DNA from: Arthrobacter terrae
GTDB taxonomy: Bacteria > Actinomycetota > Actinomycetes > Actinomycetales > Micrococcaceae
Reading direction: 5' to 3'
Length of the DNA stretch: 64,000 nt
NCBI RefSeq assembly: GCF_015708085.1
Contig: NZ_JADNYM010000023.1
Coordinates: 21,249 to 85,248, forward strand
Shown in pieces: positions 50,240-60,099 of this stretch. The position numbers and the translations under genes were made by a program. The number at the start of each line of letters is the position of its first letter. The first letter of the stretch is position 1. The notes under the pieces are model-generated. The model was not told the origin of the DNA. It did no database searches and was given only the letters and a program-made list of their open reading frames with translations.

Positions 50240-51160
50240 TCAGTATTGTGGGTTCCGGCCCATCCGGTGCAGAATCCCGGAGAGCAGATCCACGAACACT
50301 CCTACTTGTGCCGTCTGCTTTTCGTTGAGCAGTAGTGCAAAGATGTTTCGGGCCAGCCGGATTTCCGGCACATCCAATACCACGATGCCCGCTGGTTTCT
50401 CGCGCAGGGCCAGCTCCGGGACAAGAGCAGCGCCGAGACCGGCAGCAGCCAATTGCAGACTGGCATTGAAATCGTCGCTGTAAACGGCAACCGTAGGGTG
50501 CAGGTTGCAGCTGGCAAACAGCCTTTCGATTACGGACGCGTCGCTGGTACCCGGATGGTGCATGATCCAAGGCATATCCGACAGCTGGGACGCCGCCATC
50601 TGCGCCCCGGCGCGGATACCCCAGGCCTCCGGCAGGACAACGCGGAAGTTGTCGTCTCCGATCCACTGCCGATTGATCGTGTGCGGCCAGGCCAAACCTC
50701 CCTGCCCCACCTGATAAATCAGCGCTACGTCCAATTCCCCGCCGGTCCGCAACCCGGCAATTGTGGCAGCCGGCTCGGCCACGGATACCTTCAAGTTGAT
50801 CCCCAGATCGTGCCATGCGGGTCTGGCCAGCAGCACCGGAAGTACATGACTGGCCAGCGACGGGAAGATTCCCAGCCGAAGTTCCTGCGTCGTGGTGGCA
50901 TGGGTCCGCGCGCTGGCGGCCAGCAGCGCGTCAATGTCCGTGAGCACCTTGGCGGCATGCCGGTTCATCACAATGGCGGCCTCCGTGGGGAGCACGCTGC
51001 GGGCGGAACGCTGAAAGAGGACGACACCGGTATCGCGTTCGAGGGCGGACATCTGCTGCGACACTGCCGAGGCCGTGTAGCCGAGCCGACTGGCCGCGGC
51101 CGCGAACGAACCCAGGCGCGTGACTTCCAGCAGCGTGCGAAGATGGATCGGATTGACCAT
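50240..51160 (-). CDS. LysR-family transcriptional regulator
   Basis: 306 residues. The N-terminal winged helix (1-60) shows LRTLLEVTRLGSFAAAASRL and SAVSQQMSALERD. The C-terminal part is an effector-binding domain. AAGGAA precedes the ATG. It converges on the aldehyde dehydrogenase gene and is divergent from nrdH, but the distance to nrdH (587 bases) does not show that it regulates that operon. The target is unknown. Confidence 0.92.
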   Translation of the reverse strand: MVNPIHLRTLLEVTRLGSFAAAASRLGYTASAVSQQMSALERDTGVVLFQRSARSVLPTEAAIVMNRHAAKVLTDIDALLAASARTHATTTQELRLGIFPSLASHVLPVLLARPAWHDLGINLKVSVAEPAATIAGLRTGGELDVALIYQVGQGGLAWPHTINRQWIGDDNFRVVLPEAWGIRAGAQMAASQLSDMPWIMHHPGTSDASVIERLFASCNLHPTVAVYSDDFNASLQLAAAGLGAALVPELALREKPAGIVVLDVPEIRLARNIFALLLNEKQTAQVGVFVDLLSGILHRMGRNPQY

Positions 51161-51315
51161 AAGCGTTCCTTTCCCAGAGCAGAGCTTAGCAACAGCAAGA
51201 CTCTATCCGCTTGAAGGTCATTCTGCGGGCACTAAGGCTATTGGTACAGCCTTGCCGAGGAGGAAACTGGGGTTTTCCGACAGCCGACGACTCCTGTGTG
51301 CGGAATCTGAAGTGC

Positions 51316-51381
51316 CCCAACTGAGTAGCACTTGAGGCACGCAAAACACGAGATGAGTGCCGCAAGTGCTACCCAGTTGGG
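51316..51381. repeat. 25-bp inverted repeat upstream of nrdH
   Basis: Arms 51316-51340 and 51357-51381 pair with two mismatches and enclose a 16-base loop, the same loop length as the hairpin at 8446-8503. Confidence 0.85.
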
Positions 51382-51412
51382 CTGCGGGACACGAGCGGGC
51401 GACACGCCGGAC

Positions 51413-51438
51413 CGCGGGCAACACGCCCGCGTTTTTTT
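51413..51438 (+). terminator. Rho-independent terminator upstream of nrdH
   Basis: CGCGGGC (51413-51419) pairs with GCCCGCG (51425-51431) and is followed by seven Ts. No known gene lies upstream on this strand, so it ends an unannotated transcript or insulates the nrd promoter. Confidence 0.85.
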
Positions 51439-51459
51439 GTTGCTAAGTACTCCACAGGC

Positions 51460-51522
51460 TGTGGACATAGCGGTCGGCAGAGCCGGGATTCCGCCGATTT
51501 TTTCAACCCAGCCTGTGGATGA
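51460..51522 (+). promoter_or_regulatory. Two DnaA-box-like nonamers
   Basis: TGTGGACAT (51460-51468) and TGTGGATGA (51514-51522) each differ by one or two bases from the reverse of the consensus TTATCCACA or its GC-rich variant TTGTCCACA. They have the same orientation. DnaA control of nrd genes is known in E. coli; here it is only a possibility. Confidence 0.35.
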
Positions 51523-51549
51523 CCGGTGCATAAAATGACATACTTGTAA

Positions 51550-51594
51550 TACATCATCTAGGGGTCGTTCCCAGCAGTGTGCACTACATGTAGT
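51550..51594 (+). promoter_or_regulatory. NrdR-type operator
   Basis: ACTACATGTAGT (51583-51594) is a perfect 12-bp palindrome fitting the NrdR box pattern. A degenerate second box may lie at 51550-51565, three helical turns upstream, the usual spacing. NrdR represses ribonucleotide reductase genes when dATP is plentiful. Confidence 0.6.
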
Positions 51595-51747
51595 ATTGAA
51601 ATACAGAAACAAGCACCACGGCTTCTAGTAGCCGGGACGCTGGCGAAGCCGGTTTACAGCCGTCTGACGCAACAAGGTACCTAAGATTCGGGTACCAGCA
51701 CAAGCAGGTGCCCCAGTGGCACCGCGAAGTAAAAGGGGACAGGGAAA

Positions 51748-51993
51748 ATGACCGTTACGGTCTACACCAAGCCGGCCTGCGTTCAGTGCAACGCCACCTA
51801 CCGCGCTTTGGACAAAAAGGGCATCACGTACCAGAGCGTGGACATTTCCCAGGACCCGGAAGCCCTGGAGCGTCTTCGTGCACTGGGCTACATGCAAGCT
51901 CCCGTCGTGATCACCGATCAGGATCACTGGTCCGGATTCCGTCCGGACAAGATCGCTGAACTGGGAACCGCAGCGGTATCGGTAGCCTCCTGA
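51748..51993 (+). CDS. nrdH: Glutaredoxin-like NrdH
   Basis: An 81-residue electron donor for class Ib ribonucleotide reductase. The redox motif is CVQC at residues 11-14, and the C-terminal WSGFRPDKI is the NrdH signature that allows reduction by thioredoxin reductase. It is the first gene of nrdHIEF, with a downstream NrdR-type promoter region. AGGG precedes the ATG. Confidence 0.96.
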   Translation: MTVTVYTKPACVQCNATYRALDKKGITYQSVDISQDPEALERLRALGYMQAPVVITDQDHWSGFRPDKIAELGTAAVSVAS

Positions 51994-52058
51994 TTTCATC
52001 TCATCATTTTGACAGCTCGGCTTGTCTCAACAGCTCGGCAGGGCACTAAGCGGCGGTA

Positions 52059-52628
52059 ATGCAGTCTGTGGAAGCAGTACACGAAGACCGGACGACAACG
52101 CACCGGACGACGACGGCGCACCGGCTGCCGCCGCCGTCGTCCGAGGTCGGGTCGTCAGGTGTCGGGTCGTCAGTATCGTTCGGCGTCCCACTGCTTGGCT
52201 TGCGGAACACGGACAGCGCGCTCATTTACTTCTCGTCCGTCTCGGACAACACGCACCGCTTCGTGCAGAAACTAGGGGTGGATTCGGCGCGGATTCCGCT
52301 GTACACCTCCGAAGAAACACTGCTGGCAAACCAACCGTACGTACTGGTTTTACCAACCTACGGCGGCGAAACCGGCCACGGTGCGGTGCCCAAGCAGGTC
52401 ATTAAGTTTTTGAATGTGGAGCAGAACAGATCACTGATCCGCGGCGTCGTCGGCGCGGGGAATACCAATTTCGGGGAAACCTACTGCCTTGCCGGTGACA
52501 TTGTTGCCGCCAAATGTAGGGTTCCCCTGCTATATCGCTTCGAGCTTATGGGAACGTCTCGCGACGTTGACCGGGTCAACCAAGGATTGGATACGTTTTG
52601 GACACAACTGTCGCAGCACCGGCCGTAA
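52059..52628 (+). CDS. nrdI: Flavodoxin-like NrdI
   Basis: Supplies oxidant for assembly of the NrdF dimanganese-tyrosyl cofactor. The conserved flavodoxin core begins near residue 53 ([19 protein letters not shown]) and contains LPTYGGETG and [11 protein letters not shown]. From this ATG the protein has 189 residues, about 45 more than usual. The extension is Thr/Ser-rich ([11 protein letters not shown]). An in-frame TTG at 52198 would give the usual length, so the start is uncertain. It overlaps nrdE. Confidence 0.92.
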   Translation: MQSVEAVHEDRTTTHRTTTAHRLPPPSSEVGSSGVGSSVSFGVPLLGLRNTDSALIYFSSVSDNTHRFVQKLGVDSARIPLYTSEETLLANQPYVLVLPTYGGETGHGAVPKQVIKFLNVEQNRSLIRGVVGAGNTNFGETYCLAGDIVAAKCRVPLLYRFELMGTSRDVDRVNQGLDTFWTQLSQHRP

Positions 52629-54811
52629 CCGGCACCCACACCGGCACCTCCCACACGGGAACCATCGACGCCGGCACAAAGGACGCGGGCATGCCCGCCG
52701 CGTTCAAGGGGCTCGGATATCACGAGCTCAACGCCATGCTGAACCTCTACGGTCCCAACGGCGAGATCCAGTTTGCGGCCGACCGCGAGGCAGCGCACCA
52801 GTACTTCCTGCAGCACGTGAACAACAACACCGTGTTCTTCCATGACCTGGAGGAAAAGCTGGATTACCTGGTCAAGAACGAGTACTACGAGCGCGAGACG
52901 CTTGACCAGTACACGATGAACTTCATCCGCGAGCTGTATCAGCGCGCCTACAAGAAGAAGTTCCGCTTCGAGACCTTTCTGGGCGCCTTCAAGTTTTACA
53001 CCTCCTACACGCTCAAAACCTTCGACGGCAAGCGCTTCCTGGAGCGCTACGAGGACCGGGTCTGCATGGTTGCCCTGCACCTGGCCCGCGGCGACGAAGA
53101 GCTGGCCACCAAGCTGATGGACGAAATCATCGAGGGCCGGTTCCAGCCCGCCACCCCCACGTTCCTCAACGCGGGTAAGGCCCAGCGCGGCGAGCTGGTC
53201 TCCTGCTTCCTGCTGCGCATCGAAGACAATATGGAATCAATCGGCCGGTCCATTAACTCCGCCCTGCAGCTGTCCAAGCGCGGCGGCGGCGTGGCCTTCG
53301 CGCTGACCAACATCCGCGAGGTGGGCGCACCGATCAAGCAGATTGAGAACCAGTCCTCCGGCGTCATCCCCGTGATGAAGCTGCTTGAGGACAGCTTCTC
53401 CTACGCCAACCAGCTAGGCGCCAGGCAGGGCGCAGGTGCGGTGTACCTGCACGCCCACCACCCGGACATCAATCGCTTCCTTGACACCAAGCGTGAGAAC
53501 GCCGATGAGAAGATCCGGATCAAGACGCTGTCCCTGGGCGTGGTGGTCCCGGATATCACCTTCGAGCTGGCCAAGCGCGACGAGGATATGTACCTGTTCT
53601 CCCCGTACGACGTCGAAAACGTCTACGGCATGCCCTTCTCCGACATCAACGTCACCGAGAAGTACTACGAGATGGTCGATGACGCCCGGATTAAGAAGAC
53701 CAAGATCAAGGCCCGCGAATTCTTCCAGACCCTCGCGGAGATCCAGTTCGAATCCGGTTACCCCTACATCATGTTTGAGGACACGGTAAACCGGGCCAAC
53801 CCTATTGACGGCAAGATCATTATGAGCAATCTGTGCTCCGAGATCCTGCAGGTCTCCGCCCCCACGGTCTACAACGACGACCTCTCCTACGCCGAGACCG
53901 GCAAGGACATCTCCTGCAACCTCGGCTCGCTGAACATCGCCAAGACCATGGATTCCCCGGACTTCGGCAGCACCATCGAAACGTCCATCCGGGCGCTCTC
54001 CGCCGTGTCCGTGATGTCCAACATCACCTCGGTGCCGTCCATCGCCAAGGGCAACGAGCAGTCCCACGCCATTGGGCTGGGCCAGATGAACCTGCACGGC
54101 TACCTGGCCCGGGAGCGCGTGCACTACGGCTCTGCAGAGGGCCTGGACTTCACCAACATCTACTTCTACACCGTGGTTTACCACGCCATCCGGGCCTCCA
54201 ACCTGCTGGCCATTGAGACCGGCGAAACCTTTGGCGGCTTCGAGAAGTCCAAGTACGCCACCGGCGAGTTCTTCGACAAGTACGTCAATGAGGAATGGGT
54301 TCCGAAGACGGCCCGCGTGGCCGAACTCTTCGAGGCTACGCACATCCCCACCCAGGATGACTGGCGGGAGCTGAAGGCCTCCGTCATGGAGCATGGCATC
54401 TTCAACCAAAACCTGCAGGCCGTCCCGCCCACCGGTTCGATCAGCTACATCAACAACTCAACTTCCTCGATCCACCCCGTGGCGTCCAAGATTGAGATCC
54501 GCAAGGAAGGCAAGATCGGCCGCGTCTACTACCCGGCCCCTTACCTGACCAACGACAACCTGGAGTACTACCAGGACGCGTACGAGCTCGGCTACGAGAA
54601 GATCATCGACACCTACGCCGTTGCCACGCAGCACGTGGATCAGGGCCTGTCGCTGACGCTGTTCTTCAAGGACACCGCCACCACCCGCGACATCAACAAG
54701 GCGCAGATCTACGCCTGGCGCAAGGGCATCAAGACCATCTACTACATCCGTCTCCGTCAGCTGGCGCTGGAAGGGACGGAGGTGGAGGGCTGTGTCAGCT
54801 GTATGTTGTAG
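52598..54811 (+). CDS. nrdE: Class Ib ribonucleotide reductase, large subunit
   Basis: 737 residues. Reduces ribonucleoside diphosphates. The active-site pair and radical site are seen in [17 protein letters not shown] and [11 protein letters not shown]. The C-terminal shuttle cysteines are in EGCVSCML. The start is a TTG inside nrdI (31-base overlap). The first 25 residues are a Thr/Gly repeat ([12 protein letters not shown]) that lies before the family start, so a later start is possible. It is followed by a hairpin and nrdF. Confidence 0.96.
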   Translation: MDTTVAAPAVTGTHTGTSHTGTIDAGTKDAGMPAAFKGLGYHELNAMLNLYGPNGEIQFAADREAAHQYFLQHVNNNTVFFHDLEEKLDYLVKNEYYERETLDQYTMNFIRELYQRAYKKKFRFETFLGAFKFYTSYTLKTFDGKRFLERYEDRVCMVALHLARGDEELATKLMDEIIEGRFQPATPTFLNAGKAQRGELVSCFLLRIEDNMESIGRSINSALQLSKRGGGVAFALTNIREVGAPIKQIENQSSGVIPVMKLLEDSFSYANQLGARQGAGAVYLHAHHPDINRFLDTKRENADEKIRIKTLSLGVVVPDITFELAKRDEDMYLFSPYDVENVYGMPFSDINVTEKYYEMVDDARIKKTKIKAREFFQTLAEIQFESGYPYIMFEDTVNRANPIDGKIIMSNLCSEILQVSAPTVYNDDLSYAETGKDISCNLGSLNIAKTMDSPDFGSTIETSIRALSAVSVMSNITSVPSIAKGNEQSHAIGLGQMNLHGYLARERVHYGSAEGLDFTNIYFYTVVYHAIRASNLLAIETGETFGGFEKSKYATGEFFDKYVNEEWVPKTARVAELFEATHIPTQDDWRELKASVMEHGIFNQNLQAVPPTGSISYINNSTSSIHPVASKIEIRKEGKIGRVYYPAPYLTNDNLEYYQDAYELGYEKIIDTYAVATQHVDQGLSLTLFFKDTATTRDINKAQIYAWRKGIKTIYYIRLRQLALEGTEVEGCVSCML

Positions 54812-54843
54812 GACGTCCTACGTCATGTGCAGCATAAGCTAAG

Positions 54844-54880
54844 GGCCGACGACGGCGCAAGCCGCCTCCCGTCGTCGGCC
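54844..54880 (+). terminator. 12-bp hairpin between nrdE and nrdF
   Basis: GGCCGACGACGG (54844-54855) pairs perfectly with CCGTCGTCGGCC (54869-54880). With no T-tract, it may lower or stabilise rather than stop transcription and set the NrdE to NrdF ratio. Confidence 0.55.
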
Positions 54881-54895
54881 TCCAGTTACGTTTAG

Positions 54896-55882
<987 letters not shown>

Positions 55883-55903
55883 GAGTTGTGAGATCGGAGG
55901 CTA

Positions 55904-56029
55904 GTTGGCGGTTTGACCGTTAGTTGGCGAAACGGGACTGGAAAGTTGGCGAAGACTGGCCTTGTTGGCGGTTGGGCCGCTAGCTGGTTATGAATGACTG
56001 AAATGGTGGCGAAGTCCGGCCAATTGGCG
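55904..56029 (+). repeat. Helically spaced TTGGCG repeat array
   Basis: GTTGGCG occurs at 55904, 55923, 55945 and 55964, then degenerate copies at about 55983 (GCTGG), 56005 (GGTGGCG) and 56023 (ATTGGCG). The mean spacing is about 20 bases, two helical turns. The array lies between nrdF and the first island gene and may be a protein-binding site. Confidence 0.7.
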
Positions 56030-56138
56030 GCTCGTGCTGCTCGCTCGTCCTAGGCTGTTCAAAGAAGGTTGGAAAACGCATGTGCCGCTACTGGGGAAGT
56101 TTCGCCACTCGCGACGTGGCTGTGAAGTGAATGCCACG

Positions 56139-58172
56139 ATGACGACCAGCAACGCCCTACTTGCTAGCCTGGCCATAATCAAGGCTAACTGGGACTACTC
56201 CCAAGAAAGCTACGTCGACAATTTTCTGCCCTTCTTCCTAGATGCAGTAAAGAGCGCTGAAGGTCCGATGTCGGCTCCTGCTGCCAAAGTTCACATCAGG
56301 GAGCGATTTGGAATCGATATACCGGAGGGTGTTCTCGCTACTCTGAGCCGCCGAGCTGTCCACAAGAACTATGGAAGGCGTGAAAACGGCAGCTTCATTG
56401 CTGATCCTTCGAAGCTCGCCGACCTTCGGGACCTGGGTCGTCAGAAGGCCGACTATTTGCGAAAACAGTCCGCACTCGTAAATGAACTCGTAAAGTATTC
56501 GGCCGATCGGTTCAATCGGACCCTAAGCATCGAGGACGCGGAGGATGCACTCCTAAATCACATAGAGGAACACTCGGTCCCTATTCTCGGCTCGGTCATG
56601 AACGGGGCGCCGTACGATGCTCGACCTGCCTCCCGATCCAGCCCCGACACTGAATATGTCGTCAACTCATTCATCAGTGAAGTGGTGAGCAGCATGCCGG
56701 CGTCTTTCGATCACCTGGAAACCGTCGTGAAGGGGAGCATGCTCGCAGTGTCCCTCTACCTCCCTAATAACAGCGAACTCGGCAAGCGCTTCGACCGCAC
56801 AAGCTTGTATCTCGATGCCCCTGTCCTGTTGAAGGCGCTGGGCTATGAGGGGGATGAGGCAAGAGCTGCTGCAAAAGACCTCTTAGCCCTATCGCGATCT
56901 GCCGGGGCTGAACTCGCTTGCTTCGAGCATAGTGTGAGCGAGGTTAGGGGGATCCTCGACAGGTCTGCTGGAAAAGCTTTGCACGGAGGATTTAACGGTG
57001 CCCATCGCAGGGCAACTGATGCCTATTTCGCCAGCGAAGGACTGAGCGCGAGTGACATTCTGTTGCTGTCGCAGCGCCTGGAGGAGGATGTGGCTGCTCT
57101 GGGAATATCCATCCAGGAACGACCCGCACCTTCTAGGGACCTAACGATAGATGAGCTGGCCCTGGAAGAAGTCATGGAATCCAACATCACCTATTCAAGT
57201 CGTGACACGCTTTTGAATGATTTGGACAGTCTCACCGCCATTCATCGTCTCCGCGGCGGCCGCAGTAGTTCCCGATTGGAAACTTGTCGGGCTCTTTTGG
57301 TCACCACTAACGGAGGCTTGACCCGCGTTGGTCGCTCGTTCTTCGTGAAAGAGGGCGACCATGGCTGGCCGCCGGCGCTGACCGATCACCACCTCGCGAC
57401 TCTCGTCTGGCTCAAGAAACCGCAAGCCGCACCCAGCCTGCCGCGGCGTCAGATTCTTGCCGACTGTTTCGCGGCGCTTGAACCGGGGGGACGCGTTTGG
57501 GATCGATACCTGGAGGAAATCAACCGGCTGGGAAGCCGAGGTAGGGCATCCGAGAATGACCTAATGCTGCTTCGCTACTCAACTGAAGCTCAGCGAAGTC
57601 TCATGGATCGAACCATGGGAGATCCCGACCAGGTTACGGCTGAAACAGTCGTCGAGATACTGGACAAGGTTAAAGCAAATATTCTCTCTCCTGCAGAACA
57701 TGAACGTGACGCTGCTTTCGCGGCAGCAAGTAAGACTCGGGCTGCGCTCGACGACGCGGAAGAGTCTCTGCGAGACAGGGAAACTTCCTTGGCAGCTGAA
57801 CAAGCGGCAAAGTTAGCGGCAGAGGACCGTTCCACGACGTTGGAAGCTAGGCTAGCAAGGCTGGAGACCGCTGCAAATAATCTGCGCGAGGCAGCTACCG
57901 CAAAGTCGAAAGGACGGGCGGCCCTTGCATATCGGTTGGTCCTCATCTTCTGTGGTGCGGTGCTCCTTTACGCCGTCGCCGCTACATTCTTGCCTGACGG
58001 CGTTTTCCCGGGCTGGGGTAAGCCCGCAGTCCCGTACTGCTTCGCGTTTTCGACTTTGGGGGCATCCGCAACTTTGATGTGGGGCGGCAGCATCCAGGGA
58101 ACGGCAGGTTACCTCAGGCGCGTTCTCGAGAAGCAACTCGAAAAGAGGTACCTCGGTAAGCTGGGTGGGTAA
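56139..58172 (+). CDS. PIN-like nuclease with coiled coil and C-terminal membrane helices
   Basis: 677 residues from this ATG; starts at GTG 56127 or ATG 56034 are possible. A helical, winged-helix-like N-terminal region (about 10-130) is followed by a PIN-like domain (about 220-400). Candidate acids are D226 (LYLDAPVLL), E268 (VSEVRGIL) and D361/D363 (NDLDSL), with LLVTTNGG near 386-393 as the fourth-position motif. A coiled coil (about 545-610) leads to two hydrophobic helices (about 615-660) and a basic tail. The layout suggests a membrane-tethered RNase of the kind found in defence islands. No family name is recognised, and base composition is lower in GC than the nrd operon. Confidence 0.72.
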   Translation: MTTSNALLASLAIIKANWDYSQESYVDNFLPFFLDAVKSAEGPMSAPAAKVHIRERFGIDIPEGVLATLSRRAVHKNYGRRENGSFIADPSKLADLRDLGRQKADYLRKQSALVNELVKYSADRFNRTLSIEDAEDALLNHIEEHSVPILGSVMNGAPYDARPASRSSPDTEYVVNSFISEVVSSMPASFDHLETVVKGSMLAVSLYLPNNSELGKRFDRTSLYLDAPVLLKALGYEGDEARAAAKDLLALSRSAGAELACFEHSVSEVRGILDRSAGKALHGGFNGAHRRATDAYFASEGLSASDILLLSQRLEEDVAALGISIQERPAPSRDLTIDELALEEVMESNITYSSRDTLLNDLDSLTAIHRLRGGRSSSRLETCRALLVTTNGGLTRVGRSFFVKEGDHGWPPALTDHHLATLVWLKKPQAAPSLPRRQILADCFAALEPGGRVWDRYLEEINRLGSRGRASENDLMLLRYSTEAQRSLMDRTMGDPDQVTAETVVEILDKVKANILSPAEHERDAAFAAASKTRAALDDAEESLRDRETSLAAEQAAKLAAEDRSTTLEARLARLETAANNLREAATAKSKGRAALAYRLVLIFCGAVLLYAVAATFLPDGVFPGWGKPAVPYCFAFSTLGASATLMWGGSIQGTAGYLRRVLEKQLEKRYLGKLGG

Positions 58173-58620
58173 GTCCAGCCAAGTCCTCGGTCGTCAAAAA
58201 CAGGGGCTTCGCTTTTAAGCGCAGGGCACGCTGTGAGATTCGGTCCTAGTACACCTCCTCAGAAAGCTTGTTTGCCCTGGGGCTTTCGACGGGCAGGTCC
58301 AGCGTGTTCTGGACGTGCGGGCCTATTGTCTGTCTAATTCGCGACCCGGTTCGGAGACGACCTAGCCTCGATTCACCGAGGCGGAGGGGTGTCGCCGGAG
58401 TCCGTGGATCTGGATGAAACAATCATTGAGATTACGGCCAGCAAGGCGCCGGGTTCGGTTACTCCGGCATCCCGGCACCCAGAGGCGCGGCGGAGATCGC
58501 CGCCGACGCCCTCGCGGCATTACGCCGTCTCCGTCTCCGTGTCGGTGCCGGTCGTGAAGGCCGCGATGTATCAGGTTGAACAGGAGCGCCGTTCGCGACT
58601 GATGAAACGAGTCTGGGCCT
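58173..58620. other. Degraded region after the PIN-like gene
   Basis: About 450 bp without an intact gene. A plus-strand open stretch (58389-58652) starts with ESVDLDETIIEIT, faintly like the strand before the catalytic part of tyrosine recombinases, but the rest does not fit in any frame. No inverted repeat ends were found. Confidence 0.35.
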
Positions 58621-59066
58621 CTACACAGCCCAGGTTCTTTCGCCCTTCTTGAGTTCGTCGACGACAAACTGAACATTTCCCAGGTCCTTGAACGGGCTGG
58701 ACTTTGCCAAATCAGCGATCTTCTCGAGAACACTGGATGCGAGCTGGGCGTCCTGCTTCTTCATCGCATCGTCGAGAGAGTCGAAGAGTCGTCGGAAAGT
58801 CCCCCTGCGTTCATCGAATGTGAGGTCAAGTCCCCTAATTAGGACGTCTCGTTGAGCGATAATGCTTTCGCGCTGGGTCGCCTACCAGGCGTGGATCTCC
58901 TCACGCCTTGTAGCCTCCCCCTGAACTGCCTTGACCCACGTTGCGATTGCGGTAATGACTTGAGTGGCAAGCTGTCCGAGGTAAAGGTGGTTGCCTGAGA
59001 CGCCGAGCAACCCTTTCGTATCTATGCCGAGGGAGGTTTGTCGGGGACGCGCTTGGAGGTTGTCAT
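58621..59066 (-). pseudogene. Frameshifted hypothetical gene
   Basis: The ATG overlaps the upstream stop (ATGA), but the frame stops after 14 codons. A shifted frame then reads LGIDTKGLLGVSGNHLYLGQ, is interrupted by a TAG (HAW-stop-ATQRES), and continues to a stop at 58623-58621. The reconstructed protein would be about 145 residues, helical and charged. At least two inactivating lesions are needed. It was evidently the second gene of a pair with the 149-residue gene. Confidence 0.65.
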
Positions 59067-59512
59067 GAGTATTTCTCCACGATCTTGACGGAAATGTCGG
59101 TCGGATCGCCGGTTTCGGGATCGGTGACAGGGGTATCGATTACTTCGGCAATCGCGATGATGAGTTGGTAGGCGTTCAGGAACAACCGACCGTGTTCGGC
59201 GGGGTCAAAGTCCTGGAGCTCGAGCTCGTCAAGCGCTTCCTCCCCAAGCGAAACAAGCCGCGACAGGACCGTTTGGAGTTCGGTGATGCGCGTCCTCACC
59301 GCGACGAGTCGTTCGCGGGCTGTCTCCATGTGCTCGATGGAGATGTTGATCTCCGAGGCATACTTCACGGCCTTGGTCTTTTCCTTGGCTCCCAGAACTC
59401 TGACCGTGAGACCGGCGATGAGGACACCCGGTGCAAACATGATCATGTTGAGCACTAGAGCGCCGGCGGCCATGCCGCCCCCGCCGGCCGCAAGCGTACC
59501 GCCGAAAGGCAT
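59063..59512 (-). CDS. Hypothetical single-helix membrane protein
   Basis: 149 residues from the ATG at 59512. A Gly-rich hydrophobic helix (about 5-40, GGGGMAAGALVLNMIMFAPG) is followed by a long helical charged region. The start lies exactly where the mrr remnant on the other strand begins, so this may be the 3' part of a larger gene cut by a rearrangement. GAGGTGG precedes the ATG. The function is unknown. Confidence 0.5.
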   Translation of the reverse strand: MPFGGTLAAGGGGMAAGALVLNMIMFAPGVLIAGLTVRVLGAKEKTKAVKYASEINISIEHMETARERLVAVRTRITELQTVLSRLVSLGEEALDELELQDFDPAEHGRLFLNAYQLIIAIAEVIDTPVTDPETGDPTDISVKIVEKYS

Positions 59513-59705
59513 CCTGCTTACCACCTCGGAGTTCACCGACGGTGCCAAGACTGAGGCCCCGAAAGCCCGCCATAAACACATCATTCTTATCGACGGCCGC
59601 CAACTCGCAAGCCTCATGGTCCAGCACAACATCGGGGTCGAAGTTGACCAGCTAGTAGAGATCAAGCGCATCGACGGCGCCTTTTTCACCTTCGACGAAG
59701 AGTGA
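59502..59705 (+). pseudogene. mrr: 3' remnant of an Mrr-type restriction endonuclease gene
   Basis: The last 66 codons read KGILLTTSEFTDGAKTEA, then IILIDGRQLASLMVQHNIGV and VEIKRIDGAFF before the stop at 59703-59705. This is the C-terminal end of the Mrr catalytic domain family, which cleaves methylated DNA. The N-terminal DNA-binding part and the start of the nuclease core are missing; the sequence upstream is an opposite-strand gene. Confidence 0.75.
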
Positions 59706-60099
59706 ACGGGCGTCGGACACAGCTACTGGCCGCGATGCGGCCGTGAAGGTGAGGGCGATGATGACAGCGTCTACCCCGACGCCGAAGCAAACTACCGCAT
59801 CCCCATAACCAGGCGTCCTTCGCGGCGCAAGTCAGGGCGCCGGAATCGGTATCGAAGCGGATCCCCGCGTATTCGGTCCTGACTCGCTAAGGGCGGCGTG
59901 CCGCTCAGCCTGGGGCGCGTGCGCCCGCTACCGTGGCCCCATGACGACACTTAGAAGGCGGCCCGATTGAGTTGGCTTGGCGAGCCGCGCCACGGGTCAG
60001 TTCGGGGGAGAGCGGCGGCAACACCGGAAAACTTGACGAAGAAGATGCATGCGCCGGCCCAGTTCGCGAACAGAACCAGCTTCACGCTCAGGAGATTGA
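59706..60099. other. Gene-free stretch before the two-gene defence-like unit
   Basis: 394 bp without an intact gene. A leaderless-type start (TACCGT, then ATG at 59941) opens a frame of only nine codons. GGAG before the GTG at 60100 marks the next gene. Confidence 0.4.

Larger units (their letters stand above)
51161..51747. other. Intergenic regulatory region between lysR and nrdH
   Basis: A 587-bp gap without a recognisable gene. In order it holds a 25-bp imperfect palindrome (51316-51381), a plus-strand intrinsic terminator (51413-51438), two DnaA-box-like nonamers, and an NrdR-type palindrome. A terminator upstream of nrdH suggests a short separate transcript between 51200 and 51440. Confidence 0.6.

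Noticed and set aside
55904..56029. Repeat array considered as CRISPR
   Set aside because: The repeat is only 6-7 bases and the spacings are about 12-16 bases; no cas gene is near.
58389..58652. Open frame considered as a tyrosine recombinase fragment
   Set aside because: Only a few residues (VDLDETIIEIT) fit; no catalytic R, HxxR or Y can be found in any frame.
59513..59689. Longer version of the minus-strand 149-residue protein starting at 59689
   Set aside because: The extra part is the mirror of the conserved Mrr C-terminus on the plus strand.
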